A stretch of 64,000 nt of DNA from Chromobacterium alkanivorans (lineage in GTDB: Bacteria; Pseudomonadota; Gammaproteobacteria; Burkholderiales; Chromobacteriaceae), in assembly GCF_016937655.1 (NCBI RefSeq), contig NZ_JAFHKL010000018.1, forward strand, positions 1-64,000. Reading direction: 5' to 3'. Shown piece by piece: positions 42,866 through 51,942 of the stretch. A model generated the notes under the pieces. That model was not told the origin of the DNA and made no database searches. It saw only the letters and a list, made by a program, of their open reading frames with translations. Within the stretch, counting starts at the first letter, position 1; the number at the start of each line of letters is the position of its first letter. Both the position numbers and the translations under genes were made by a program.

Positions 42866-43006
42866 GAAGCTGTTTACGCGCGGCTGCGCGTTGGCGATAC
42901 GGCGTTGCGAATGGCTGCGGCTTTGCTCATTTGCCGCTTGTAAACGCCGCTTGCTCAGCGGCTCTCGCCTGGTCTCGCCCTTGCTCGCGAGACTTTGAAG
43001 CGGTTC
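42866..43006 (-). mobile_element. 141-bp inverted-repeat element, decayed tandem copy
   Basis: Starts GAAGCTGTTTACGCGCG after the TGA shared with the preceding copy and ends GAAGCGGTTC followed by CGAG. The middle (GCTCATTTGCCGCTTGTAAACGCC) has lost the GTAC symmetry. Between it and fdhA (43007-43167) nothing else is recognised apart from a presumed promoter. Together with the preceding copy it fills the 445-bp gap. Confidence 0.75.
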
Positions 43007-43167
43007 CGAGCCGGCATGGCGCGATTGATCGCAAAGAGGTCGCTTTGACTCAAGGCCGGCGGCGGGTTTTTTCCTAGCATCGGGAGCAGATGCCGCTGGA
43101 GCCCGGCAGTGACGATGGGCGGCGGCCGGAACGCCGGCCGTGCCGGCGCGGCAGCGAGGAGACAGTG

Positions 43168-44361
43168 ATGACAGGCAATCGCGGAGTGGTGTACATGGCG
43201 CCGGGCCAGGTGGAGGTGCGGCCGATTCCCTTTCCGGAACTGGCGTCCCCGGCCGGGCGCAAGCTCGGCCACGGCGTCATTCTCAAGGTGCTGAGCACCA
43301 ATATCTGCGGCTCGGATCAGCATATGGTGCGCGGCCGCACCACGGCGCCGGCCGGGCTGGTGCTGGGGCATGAAATCACCGGCGAGGTGATCGAGGCGGG
43401 CGGCGATGTGGAAACGCTGCGCATCGGCGATCTGGTGTCGGTGCCGTTCAACGTGGCCTGCGGCCGCTGCCGCTGCTGCAAGGAGCAGCACACCGGGGTG
43501 TGCCTGTCGGTGAATCCGGCGCGGGCCGGCGGCGCTTACGGCTATGTCGACATGGGCGGCTGGGTGGGCGGCCAGGCGGAATACGTGATGGTGCCTTACG
43601 CCGACTTCAATCTGTTGAAGTTTCCGGACCGGAACCAGGCGCTGGACAAGATCCGAGACCTGACCTGCCTGTCCGACATCCTGCCCACCGGCTATCACGG
43701 CGCGGTGTCGGCCGGCGTCGGGCCGGGCAGCACCGTCTATGTGGCCGGCGCCGGCCCGGTGGGCTTGGCGGCGGCGGCTTCCGCGCGCCTGCTGGGCGCG
43801 GCGGTGGTCATCGTCGGCGACGTCAACCCGGCGCGGCTGGCCCACGCCCGCGCCGTCGGTTTTGAAACCGCGGATCTGTCGCTGGACGCGACGCTGGGCG
43901 AGCAGATCGCCGCCATCCTGGGCGCGCCGGAAGTGGATTGCGCGATCGACGCCGTCGGTTTCGAGGCGCGCGGCCACGGCCACGCCGGTTCGCGGCAGGA
44001 GGCTCCGGCCACCGTGCTCAACGCCTTGATGGAAGTGACGCGCGAGGCCGGACGCATCGGCATACCCGGCCTCTACGTCACCGACGACCCCGGCGCCGCG
44101 GACGAGGCGGCCAAGCAGGGCAGCCTGTCGGTGCGCTTTGGCCTGGGCTGGGCCAAGTCGCACAGCTTCTTCACCGGCCAGACTCCGGTGATGAAGTACA
44201 ACCGCGCGCTGATGCAGGCGATTCTGTGGGACCGCATCCCCATCGCCGAAGTGGTGGGCGTGGAGATCATCAGCCTGGACAACGCGCCCAGGGGCTACGC
44301 CGAATTCGACGGCGGCGCGCCGAAGAAATTCGTCATCGATCCGCATGGGCAGCTGCGTTAG
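43168..44361 (+). CDS. fdhA: Glutathione-independent formaldehyde dehydrogenase
   Basis: A 397-residue zinc alcohol-dehydrogenase-family protein. Catalytic zinc ligands are in NICGSDQHM and GHEITGEV; structural zinc cysteines are in CGRCRCCKEQHTGVC. The NAD site is AGAGPVGLAAAASARLLGA (near 192-210). Length and the long central insertion match Pseudomonas putida FdhA, which tightly binds NAD+ and oxidises or dismutates formaldehyde. It detoxifies the formaldehyde released by the GbcAB and DgcAB demethylases and makes formate for FdsGBAD. It overlaps the next gene by 17 bp. Confidence 0.95.
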   Translation: MTGNRGVVYMAPGQVEVRPIPFPELASPAGRKLGHGVILKVLSTNICGSDQHMVRGRTTAPAGLVLGHEITGEVIEAGGDVETLRIGDLVSVPFNVACGRCRCCKEQHTGVCLSVNPARAGGAYGYVDMGGWVGGQAEYVMVPYADFNLLKFPDRNQALDKIRDLTCLSDILPTGYHGAVSAGVGPGSTVYVAGAGPVGLAAAASARLLGAAVVIVGDVNPARLAHARAVGFETADLSLDATLGEQIAAILGAPEVDCAIDAVGFEARGHGHAGSRQEAPATVLNALMEVTREAGRIGIPGLYVTDDPGAADEAAKQGSLSVRFGLGWAKSHSFFTGQTPVMKYNRALMQAILWDRIPIAEVVGVEIISLDNAPRGYAEFDGGAPKKFVIDPHGQLR

Positions 44362-44956
44362 TCTGCTTTGTTGGCTGGGGATGGGCGGCCTGGTCCTGGA
44401 CGCGAATGCCTGGGACCTGTCCGCGACCAGCCCGCTGCCGGGCGGCATCGCGCCCGGGCAGCGCATTGTGGCGCCAAGGGCGAGCCTGGGTCCCGGGCTG
44501 CCGTCAACGCCCTTGACGAGCGACGTCACTCCGCCTGAGGACGAAGCCGCGCTGGTCTACGGGGCCTACCGGAGCCGCCTCTTGAATCCCGAGGCGATTC
44601 GGGCGCATGCTGAATCCCGGCTCAGCGACATCCGCGCCAGCGAGTTGAGCGCTTACCGCCTCGAGGGCATCGTGCCGCAGGGACCGAAGCGGCGCGGGCC
44701 CTGGAGCAGCTTCGACTGGGTGTTCACCCGGCCCGACGGCGTGTTGCTGGTGTTGAGCGAATGGGATTTCGTCGCCGACGGCGGCGGCGTGCTGGCGCTG
44801 CGGGAAGACATGAATATGAGCGTGCGAGGCCATCCTGCCCGCTTTCAGCTCCGGAGCACCCCCTCCGGCAAGCGGGTGTCCGAGCTGAGCTGGGCCAGCC
44901 GGCAAAAGCTTTACAGCCTCAAAGTATGGGACGAGGTCGGCCCCGATGCGCGGTAA
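44345..44956 (+). CDS. Secreted hypothetical protein between fdhA and fdsG
   Basis: A 203-residue product whose ATG overlaps the fdhA end by 17 bp. The first 22 residues (MGSCVSLLCWLGMGGLVLDANA) are hydrophobic and could be a signal peptide, though they lack strong basic residues. The mature part has no recognised domain; a DEAALVYGAYRSRLLNP stretch and WVFTRPDGVLLVLSEWDF suggest a folded alpha/beta protein. The position inside the one-carbon cluster may be incidental. The start could be further downstream. Confidence 0.5.
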   Translation: MGSCVSLLCWLGMGGLVLDANAWDLSATSPLPGGIAPGQRIVAPRASLGPGLPSTPLTSDVTPPEDEAALVYGAYRSRLLNPEAIRAHAESRLSDIRASELSAYRLEGIVPQGPKRRGPWSSFDWVFTRPDGVLLVLSEWDFVADGGGVLALREDMNMSVRGHPARFQLRSTPSGKRVSELSWASRQKLYSLKVWDEVGPDAR

Positions 44957-45043
44957 ACCTATAATTCGGCTTGGCTGCTGCGTCTGGCCGAGCAGATCAG
45001 GTAAGCGAAGCAGGGGGCCAGCTTGCACTCACTGGGAATCGCC

Positions 45044-45529
45044 ATGCCCTTGACTACAGAACAACAGTCGCGCATCGCCGCGCTGGTATCGGATCACCAA
45101 GCGCAGCCGGGCGGTTTGCTGCCCTTGCTGCACGCCGTGCAGGACGAGTTGGGCCATGTGCCGGACGCGGCGACGCCGGACATCGCCCGCGCCTTTCGTC
45201 TGAGCCAGGCCGAGGTGCGCGGCGTGCTCAGCTTCTACCACGATTTCCGCGGCGAGCCGCCGGCGCGCCATGAGCTGCGGCTATGCCGGGCGGAGGCCTG
45301 TCAGAGCATGGGCTCGGAGGCGCTGGCGCAAAGGCTGCGCGCGCGCACCGGCCTGGACGACTCCGGCCGCAGCGCCGACGGTGGCCTGGAACTGCGGCCG
45401 GTGTACTGTCTGGGCGCCTGCGCCTGCGCGCCGGCCTTGTTGCTGGACGGCGAATTGCACGCGCGCGTCGACGCCGCCGCGTTGGACGCCTTGCTGGCCG
45501 GCTGTCTGGAGGAGGGCGACGGATGCTGA
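45044..45529 (+). CDS. fdsG: NAD-linked formate dehydrogenase gamma subunit
   Basis: A 161-residue NuoE-like protein starting at ATG 45044 (MPLTTEQQ). The thioredoxin-like 2Fe-2S domain has ligands in CRAEACQSMG and CLGACACAP. In Cupriavidus and Rhodobacter the FdsG-FdsB-FdsA complex is a soluble, oxygen-tolerant molybdenum formate dehydrogenase that reduces NAD+. It overlaps fdsB by 7 bp. Confidence 0.95.
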   Translation: MPLTTEQQSRIAALVSDHQAQPGGLLPLLHAVQDELGHVPDAATPDIARAFRLSQAEVRGVLSFYHDFRGEPPARHELRLCRAEACQSMGSEALAQRLRARTGLDDSGRSADGGLELRPVYCLGACACAPALLLDGELHARVDAAALDALLAGCLEEGDGC

Positions 45530-47091
45530 GCTTCCATCTGCCCTGTGATTCCGCGGCGCGGGCGGTGGGCGCGGACCTGAGCGCGCAGGCGCTGGCCGAC
45601 GCCGCGGCGCGACGCGGCCTGGAAGTGGAGATCCGGCGCAATAGTTCGCGCGGCCTGTACTGGCTGGAGCCCTTGCTGGAACTGGACACGCCGCAAGGCC
45701 GCGTCGGCTTCGGCCCGCTGACGGCGGAACAGGCGGACAGCGTGCTGGGCGCCGTGCTGCACGCGGACGGCAAGCACCCGCTGGCGCTGGGTCTGCTGGA
45801 GAGCTTGCCCTATCTGGCCGGCCAGCAGCGTTTGCTGTTCGCGCGCGCCGGGCTGACCCGGCCGCTGTCGCTGGACGATTATCTGGACCACGGCGGCTAT
45901 CGCGGCCTGTCCCACGCGCTGGAGCTGGGCGAAGAGGGCGCGCTGGACTGCGTGCTGGAGTCCGGCCTGCGCGGCCGCGGCGGCGCGGCCTTTCCCGCCG
46001 GCCTCAAATGGCGAACCGTCCGCGAGGCGGCGGCGGACCGCAAATACGTGGTATGCAACGCCGACGAAGGCGATTCCGGCAGTTTCGCCGACCGCATGCT
46101 GATGGAGGGCGACCCCTTCCTGCTGATCGAGGGCATTACCATCGCGGCGCTGGCGGTGGGCGCGAGCCGCGGCTACATCTATGTTCGCTCCGAATACGCG
46201 GCGGCGGCGGCGACGCTGGAACAGGCGCTGGCGATCGCCCGCCAGCGCGGCTACCTGGGCCCCGATCTGCAGGGCAGCGGCCGCGAGCTGGAGCTGGAAG
46301 TCCGCCTGGGCGCGGGCGCGTATATCTGCGGCGAAGAAACGTCCATGCTGGAGTCGCTGGAGGGCCGGCGCGGCGAAGTCAGGGCCAAGCCGCCGCTGCC
46401 CGCGGTCAGCGGCCTGTTCGGCCGTCCCACCCTGGTGCACAACGTGCTGACGCTGGCCTCGGTGCCGACCATCCTGGCCCGCGGCGCGCCGTTTTATCGA
46501 GACTTTGGCGTCGGCCGCTCGCGCGGCACCATGGCGTTTCAGCTGGCCGGCAATGTGCGGCGCGGCGGCCTGGTGGAGCGCGGCTTCGGCCTGAGCCTGC
46601 GCGAGTTGATCGAGGACTACGGCGGCGGCTGCGCCAGCGGCCGGCCGGTCAAGGCGGCGCAGGTGGGCGGGCCGCTGGGCGCCTGGCTGAGGCCGGAGCA
46701 GTTCGACACCGCGCTGGACTACGAAGCCTTCGCCGCCGTTGGCGCCATGTTGGGCCACGGCGGCGTGGTGGTGTGCGACGACAGCGTCGACATGGCGCGC
46801 ATGGCGCGTTTCGCCATGCGGTTTTGCGCAGAGGAGTCCTGCGGCAAATGCACGCCCTGTCGCATCGGCTCCACCCGCGGCGTCGAGGTGATAGACCGGC
46901 TGCTGACGGCCGGCGACGCGGCGGAGCGAGGGAGGCAGTGGTCCTTGCTGCGCGATTTGTGCGAGATCATGCGGCACGGTTCGCTGTGCGCGCTGGGCGG
47001 CTTGACGCCCTTGCCGGTGCTGAGCGCGGCGCGGGGCTTTCCCGCGGATTTCGGCCTGGACCCGGCCATCGTCGAGGAGGAGGCGCCATGA
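45523..47091 (+). CDS. fdsB: NAD-linked formate dehydrogenase beta subunit (diaphorase)
   Basis: A 522-residue NuoF-like subunit with an N-terminal thioredoxin-like extension (about 1-120). The FMN/NAD site reads GLRGRGGAAFPAGLKW and NADEGDSGSF; a later GAGAYICGEETSMLESLEG is the NAD-binding loop. The 4Fe-4S motif is CGKCTPCRIGS with a distal Cys in GSLCALGG. It passes electrons from the Fe-S chain to NAD+. Overlaps with both neighbours show tight operon structure. Confidence 0.95.
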   Translation: MLSFHLPCDSAARAVGADLSAQALADAAARRGLEVEIRRNSSRGLYWLEPLLELDTPQGRVGFGPLTAEQADSVLGAVLHADGKHPLALGLLESLPYLAGQQRLLFARAGLTRPLSLDDYLDHGGYRGLSHALELGEEGALDCVLESGLRGRGGAAFPAGLKWRTVREAAADRKYVVCNADEGDSGSFADRMLMEGDPFLLIEGITIAALAVGASRGYIYVRSEYAAAAATLEQALAIARQRGYLGPDLQGSGRELELEVRLGAGAYICGEETSMLESLEGRRGEVRAKPPLPAVSGLFGRPTLVHNVLTLASVPTILARGAPFYRDFGVGRSRGTMAFQLAGNVRRGGLVERGFGLSLRELIEDYGGGCASGRPVKAAQVGGPLGAWLRPEQFDTALDYEAFAAVGAMLGHGGVVVCDDSVDMARMARFAMRFCAEESCGKCTPCRIGSTRGVEVIDRLLTAGDAAERGRQWSLLRDLCEIMRHGSLCALGGLTPLPVLSAARGFPADFGLDPAIVEEEAP

Positions 47092-49961
47092 GCTGCCAGT
47101 TTGACCCCACGCTTGTTCCGACGGAGGACCTGGGCACGCCGGCGCGAGAGGGCGCGCCGGTGAGCCTGAGCATAGACGGCGTCGACATCACCGTGCCGGC
47201 CGGCACCTCGGTGCTGCGCGCCGCCGCGCTGCAGGGCGCGCGCCTGCCCAGGCTGTGCGCCACCGACAGCCTGGAGCCGTTCGGCTCCTGTCGCATGTGC
47301 CTGGTGGAGATAGAAGGCCAGCGCGGCTATCCGGCCGCCTGCACCACGCCGGTGAGCGCGGGCATGATGGTGCGCACCCAGAGCGAGGCGCTGGCCAGGC
47401 TGCGGCGCGGGGTGATGGAGCTGTACGTGTCCGATCACCCCTTGGATTGCCTGGGCTGCGCCGCCAACGGCGCTTGCGAACTGCAGACCGTGGCCGGCCA
47501 GGTGGGGCTGCGCGAAGTGCGTTACGGCCTGGCCGGCGCCAACCACCTGGCCGAGGCCAAGGACGAGTCCAACCCTTATTTCGATTACGATCCGGCCAAG
47601 TGCATCGTCTGCAACCGCTGCGTGCGCGCCTGCGAGGAAACCCAGGGCACTTTCGCTTTGAGCATCGTCGGACGCGGCTTCGATGCCCGCGTCCGCGCCG
47701 CCGGCGGCGAGGACTTCCTCGGCTCGGAGTGCGTGTCCTGCGGCGCTTGCGTGCAAGCCTGTCCCACCGCCACGCTGGTGGAGAAAAGCGTGATCGCGCA
47801 GGGGCAGCCGGAGCGCAGCGTGGCGACCACCTGCGCTTATTGCGGCGTGGGCTGCGGCTTCCGCGCCGAACTCAAGGGCGAGCGGGTGGTGAGGATGACG
47901 CCGGACCGGGACGGCCGCGCCAATCACGGCCATTCCTGCGTCAAGGGCCGCTTCGCCTGGGGCTACGCCACCCACCCGGACCGCATCGTCAAACCCATGC
48001 TGCGCGCCGGCATTCACGAACCCTGGCGGGAAGTGAGCTGGGAGCAGGCGCTGGAGCATGTGGCCAGCGAGTTCCGCCGGCTGCAATCGCGCTATGGTCG
48101 GGACGCCGTCGGCGGCATCAGCTCCAGCCGCTGCACCAATGAGGAAACCTATCTGGTGCAGAAGCTGGTGCGCGCCGCCTTCGGCAACAACAATATCGAC
48201 ACCTGCGCCCGTGTCTGCCATTCGCCCACCGGCTACGGTCTCAAGCAGACCCTGGGCGAATCCGCTGGCACCCAGGATTTCGATTCGGCGCTGAGCGCGG
48301 ACGTGATCCTGGTGATAGGCGCCAATCCCAGCGACGCCCACCCGGTGTTCGGCTCGCTGCTGCGACGGCGGTTGCGCGAGGGCGCGCGGCTGATCGTCGT
48401 CGACCCGCGCCGCATTGATCTGGCGGATTCGCCGCACGCGGCGCCGGCGCTGCACCTGGCGCTGCGGCCCGGCAGCAATGTGGCGGTGCTTAACGCGCTG
48501 GCCCACGTAGTGGTGAGCGAGGGGCTGCTGGATCAGGACTTCATCGACCGGCGCTGCGAGGCCGAGGCCTTCCGGCGTTGGCGCGATTTCGTCGCCGAAC
48601 CGGACAACGCGCCGGAGCGCGTCGCCGAAGTCTGCGGCGTGCCGGCGGCGCTGATCCGCGAGGCGGCGCGGCTGTACGCCGGCGGCGGCAACGCCGCCAT
48701 CTACTACGGCCTGGGCGTCACCGAGCACAGCCAGGGCAGCACCGCGGTGATGGCCATCGCCAATCTGGCCATGGCCACCGGCAACCTCGGCCGCGCCGGC
48801 GTCGGCGTCAACCCGCTGCGCGGCCAGAACAATGTGCAAGGCTCCTGCGACATGGGCTCCTTCCCGCACGAGCTGCCCGGCTACCGCCATGTGTCCGACG
48901 ACGGCGTGCGCGCGCGCTTCGAGGCGGACTGGGGCGTCTCGCTGCAGCCGGAGCCGGGGCTGCGGATTCCCAATATGCTGGACGCGGCGCTGGACGGTGG
49001 TTTCAAGGGCCTGTACTGCCAGGGCGAGGACATCGCGCAGAGCGATCCCAACACCCAGCACGTGGCCGCCGCGCTGACGGCGATGGAGTGCGTGGTGGTG
49101 CAGGATCTGTTCCTGAACGAAACCGCCAAGTACGCCCACGTCTTCCTGCCGGGCAGCTCCTTCCTGGAAAAGGACGGCACCTTCACCAATGCCGAGCGGC
49201 GCATCTCGCGGGTGCGTCGGGCGATGCGCCCCTTGGCCGGCAAGGCGGACTGGGAGGTGACCGCGGCGCTGGCGGCGGCGCTGGGCTATCCGATGGCTTA
49301 TGCGCACCCGTCCGAGATCATGGACGAGATCGCGCGGCTGACGCCCAGCTTCGCCGGGGTCAGCTACGACAAGCTGGACCGGCTGGGCAGCCTGCAATGG
49401 CCGTGCAACGAGGCGGCGCCCGAGGGCACGCCGGTGATGCACGTCGACAGTTTTTCCCGCGGGCTGGGGCGCTTCGTGCTCACCCGCTACGTGGCCACGA
49501 CGGAGCGGGCCGGCAAGCGTTTTCCCTTGCTGCTGACCACCGGGCGGATTCTCAGCCAGTACAATGTCGGCGCGCAGACGCGGCGCACCGATAACCGGGT
49601 CTGGCACGCCGAGGACAGGCTGGAAATCCATCCGACCGACGCCGAGGACCGCGGCATCGTCGACGGCGACTGGGTGGCGGTGCGCAGCCGCGCCGGCGAC
49701 ACCGCCTTGCGCGCCAAGGTGACGGAGCGGGTGGCGCCGGGCGTGGTGTACACCACTTTTCACCATCCGGAGTCCGGCGCCAATGTGGTGACCACCGACA
49801 ACTCGGACTGGGCCACCAACTGCCCGGAATACAAGGTCACCGCGGTGGAGGTGAACAAGACCGGGCGGCCGTCGGACTGGCAGCGCCGCTTCCATGGTTT
49901 CGGCGACGAGCAGCAAAAGCTGCTGGCCGCCGCCAGGCGGGCGGGGAGCGAGGCGGAATGA
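47088..49961 (+). CDS. fdsA: NAD-linked formate dehydrogenase alpha subunit (molybdenum)
   Basis: A 957-residue catalytic subunit. The N-terminus carries a 2Fe-2S site (CATDSLEPFGSCRMC), NuoG-like His/Cys cluster ligands, and two ferredoxin clusters (CIVCNRCVRACE, CVSCGACVQACP). The formate dehydrogenase core starts with CAYCGVGCGF; the molybdenum ligand is the Cys in CARVCHSPTGYG (near residue 380), so it is Cys- and not selenocysteine-dependent. The C-terminal molybdopterin-binding domain is complete (NVGAQTRRTDN, NVVTTDNSDWATNCPEYK). It oxidises formate to CO2. Confidence 0.97.
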   Translation: MSCQFDPTLVPTEDLGTPAREGAPVSLSIDGVDITVPAGTSVLRAAALQGARLPRLCATDSLEPFGSCRMCLVEIEGQRGYPAACTTPVSAGMMVRTQSEALARLRRGVMELYVSDHPLDCLGCAANGACELQTVAGQVGLREVRYGLAGANHLAEAKDESNPYFDYDPAKCIVCNRCVRACEETQGTFALSIVGRGFDARVRAAGGEDFLGSECVSCGACVQACPTATLVEKSVIAQGQPERSVATTCAYCGVGCGFRAELKGERVVRMTPDRDGRANHGHSCVKGRFAWGYATHPDRIVKPMLRAGIHEPWREVSWEQALEHVASEFRRLQSRYGRDAVGGISSSRCTNEETYLVQKLVRAAFGNNNIDTCARVCHSPTGYGLKQTLGESAGTQDFDSALSADVILVIGANPSDAHPVFGSLLRRRLREGARLIVVDPRRIDLADSPHAAPALHLALRPGSNVAVLNALAHVVVSEGLLDQDFIDRRCEAEAFRRWRDFVAEPDNAPERVAEVCGVPAALIREAARLYAGGGNAAIYYGLGVTEHSQGSTAVMAIANLAMATGNLGRAGVGVNPLRGQNNVQGSCDMGSFPHELPGYRHVSDDGVRARFEADWGVSLQPEPGLRIPNMLDAALDGGFKGLYCQGEDIAQSDPNTQHVAAALTAMECVVVQDLFLNETAKYAHVFLPGSSFLEKDGTFTNAERRISRVRRAMRPLAGKADWEVTAALAAALGYPMAYAHPSEIMDEIARLTPSFAGVSYDKLDRLGSLQWPCNEAAPEGTPVMHVDSFSRGLGRFVLTRYVATTERAGKRFPLLLTTGRILSQYNVGAQTRRTDNRVWHAEDRLEIHPTDAEDRGIVDGDWVAVRSRAGDTALRAKVTERVAPGVVYTTFHHPESGANVVTTDNSDWATNCPEYKVTAVEVNKTGRPSDWQRRFHGFGDEQQKLLAAARRAGSEAE

Positions 49962-50194
49962 GGCCGCAGCCGCTGGTGAAGATGGCCAACGAAATCGCGC
50001 GCTTCTTCGAGAACACGCAGGGCGACGACGCGGCGGCCGAAGTCGCCCAGCATCTGCGGCGCTTCTGGACGCCGGCGATGCGGGAAGCCCTGCTGGCGCA
50101 CTGGCGCGCCGCCGGCGGGGACAGCGGTTTGACGCCGCTGGCGGCGCGGGCCTTGGCGTGTCTGGAGGACTCGCCAGGCAAGGCGGCGCGATAA
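49958..50194 (+). CDS. fdsD: Formate dehydrogenase delta subunit
   Basis: A 78-residue protein overlapping the fdsA stop by 4 bp (ATGA). LVKMANEIARFFENTQGDDAAAEVAQHLRRFWTPAMRE is the conserved core of FdsD, a small maturation or stability subunit. The usual fdsC (FdhD-type sulfurtransferase) between fdsA and fdsD is absent here. Confidence 0.93.
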   Translation: MRPQPLVKMANEIARFFENTQGDDAAAEVAQHLRRFWTPAMREALLAHWRAAGGDSGLTPLAARALACLEDSPGKAAR

Positions 50195-50388
50195 GTCGTG
50201 GTTTGTTAGGCTTGGCGCCAGCCTGTCTGCTGGGCTGCGCGAACGACAAAGAAAACAAGGCGGCGCAGGCCGCGGATTGCCGTGGCGTCAGCGCCATCGG
50301 CGCGGGGACGGACCGTAACCGGCGGCCGCCGGTTGCGGGCATTCGCAATCGGGGCCCGCGTGGCCCCGACCGTGCAGGAGCAAGCGTC

Positions 50389-51612
50389 ATGGCGACCACC
50401 CTGATCAAGATCGATCTCGATCAATCCCCGTACGACAATCCGCAGATTCACAACCGCTGGCATCCGGACATTCCGATGGCGTGCTGGGTGCGGCCCGGCG
50501 ACGATTTCGTGCTGGAGTGCTACGACTGGACCGGAGGCTATGTGCGCAACGACGATTGCGCCGACGACATCCGCGACCTGGACCTGAGCACCGTGCATTT
50601 CCTGTCCGGCCCGGTGGGCGTGACCGGCGCGCAGCCCGGCGACCTGCTGGTGGTGGATTTGCTGGACATCGGCGCCTTGCCGGAACGGCAATGGGGCTTC
50701 AACGGCATTTTTTCGCGCAGCAACGGCGGCGGTTTCCTCAGCGAGCACTTTCAGCACGCGCAAAAGACGGTATGGGATTTCCAGGGGCTTTACGCCCGCA
50801 GCCGCCACATCCCCGGCGTGCGTTTCGCCGGCTTGATCCATCCCGGGCTGATCGGCTGCCTGCCTAGCCGGCCGCTGCTGCGGGAATGGAACCGGCGCGA
50901 GGCCGAGCTGCTGCGCGACAATCCGCGCGCGGTGGCCCACCTGCCTTTCGCCTCCAGCGCCCATCTGGGGCAATTGGCCGGCGCAGCGGCGCGGGAGGCG
51001 GCGGAAGAAGCCGCGCGCACGGTGCCGCCGCGCGAGCATGGCGGCAACTGCGACATCAAGGATCTGTCGCGCGGCGCCCGCGTGTTCCTGCCGGTCTACG
51101 TCGACGGCGCCGGCCTGTCGGTGGGCGATCTGCATTTCAGCCAGGGCGACGGGGAAATCACCTTCTGCGGCGCCATCGAGATGGCCGGCTGGGCCCATTT
51201 GAAGGTGGACCTGATCAAGGGCGGCGTGGCGGCCTACGGCATCCGCAACCCGGTGTTCCAGCCCAGCCCGTTGGCGCCGCGGCACGGCGACTACCTGATT
51301 TTCGAGGGGGTGTCGGTGGACGAGCATGGCAGCCAGCATTATCTGGACGTGCAAGTGGCCTATCGCCAGGCCTGTCTGAACGCCATCGAGTATCTGGGCA
51401 AGTTCGGCTATTCGCGCGCCCAGGCCTACAGCATTTTAGGCTGCGCGCCGGTGCAGGGGCATATCAGCGGGGTGGTGGACGTGCCCAATGCCTGCGCCAC
51501 CTTGTGGTTGCCGACGGACATCTTCGATTTCGACATCCGGCCGCAGGCCGGCGGGCCGCAACGGCGGCCGTTGGACGGCGTGCCGTTGCCGCTGTCTTAT
51601 GACCGGAACTGA
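50389..51612 (+). CDS. fmdA: Formamidase (FmdA, acetamidase/formamidase family)
   Basis: The ATG at 50389 after AGGAGCAA yields 407 residues, the length of Methylophilus FmdA. The start TLIKIDLDQSPYDNPQIHNRWHP and inner motifs (HFLSGPVGVTGAQPGDLLVVDLLDIG; GGNCDIKDLSRGARVFLPVYVDGAGLSVGD) are family hallmarks. It hydrolyses formamide to formate and ammonia. Placed 195 bp after fdsD on the same strand, it provides formate to the dehydrogenase. Confidence 0.93.
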   Translation: MATTLIKIDLDQSPYDNPQIHNRWHPDIPMACWVRPGDDFVLECYDWTGGYVRNDDCADDIRDLDLSTVHFLSGPVGVTGAQPGDLLVVDLLDIGALPERQWGFNGIFSRSNGGGFLSEHFQHAQKTVWDFQGLYARSRHIPGVRFAGLIHPGLIGCLPSRPLLREWNRREAELLRDNPRAVAHLPFASSAHLGQLAGAAAREAAEEAARTVPPREHGGNCDIKDLSRGARVFLPVYVDGAGLSVGDLHFSQGDGEITFCGAIEMAGWAHLKVDLIKGGVAAYGIRNPVFQPSPLAPRHGDYLIFEGVSVDEHGSQHYLDVQVAYRQACLNAIEYLGKFGYSRAQAYSILGCAPVQGHISGVVDVPNACATLWLPTDIFDFDIRPQAGGPQRRPLDGVPLPLSYDRN

Positions 51613-51622
51613 GGACGCCGCG

Positions 51623-51895
51623 ATGCCAAGCTATGAATACCGTTGTCCGGTTTGCGGTCCTTTCGTGCTGCTGCGCGCGGTGGCGGCACGCGCCGAGCCG
51701 GCGGTTTGTCCCGGCTGCGGCCAGTCCAGCCTGGAGCGTCTGCTGTCGGCGCCTGCGCTGAGCTTGCCGGGCGCGGCCAGCCGGGCCGCGGCGCGCAATG
51801 AGCGGGCCTGTCATCATCCTGGCTGCGCGGCGTCCGCCGGGGAGCGCCCGTCCGGAGGGGCGGCCGTCGGGAGACGGCCGTGGATGCTGGGCTGA
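51623..51895 (+). CDS. fmdB: FmdB-type zinc-ribbon protein
   Basis: A 90-residue protein beginning 10 bp after fmdA. The N-terminal zinc ribbon MPSYEYRCPVCGPF...CPGCG has two CxxC pairs, the hallmark of FmdB proteins. The C-terminal half, with a further Cys/His group (CHHPGCA), is low in complexity. In Methylophilus FmdB was proposed to regulate formamidase expression. Here cotranscription with fmdA is likely. Confidence 0.88.
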   Translation: MPSYEYRCPVCGPFVLLRAVAARAEPAVCPGCGQSSLERLLSAPALSLPGAASRAAARNERACHHPGCAASAGERPSGGAAVGRRPWMLG

Positions 51896-51898
51896 GCA

Positions 51899-51942
51899 TC
51901 GGTTCAAACGCTTTAGCTCGCGAGACTTCGAGCAGGCCTTAA
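51899..51942 (-). repeat. End fragment of the inverted-repeat element
   Basis: TTTAGCTCGCGAGACTTCGAGCAGGCC followed by TTAAG matches one subterminal block and terminal repeat. It abuts the next copy through a shared TAA, as in the two complete tandem pairs of this window. Confidence 0.6.

Noticed and set aside
50350-50368. Stem CGGGGCC/GGCCCCG before the formamidase gene as a terminator
   Set aside because: It has no T-tract in either direction and lies close to the fmdA ribosome site; no function assigned.
46719-50408. 1229-residue open frame antisense to fdsB/fdsA/fdsD
   Set aside because: It lies opposite three well-conserved formate dehydrogenase genes with all their cofactor motifs; the antisense product is low-complexity Ala/Arg/His-rich.
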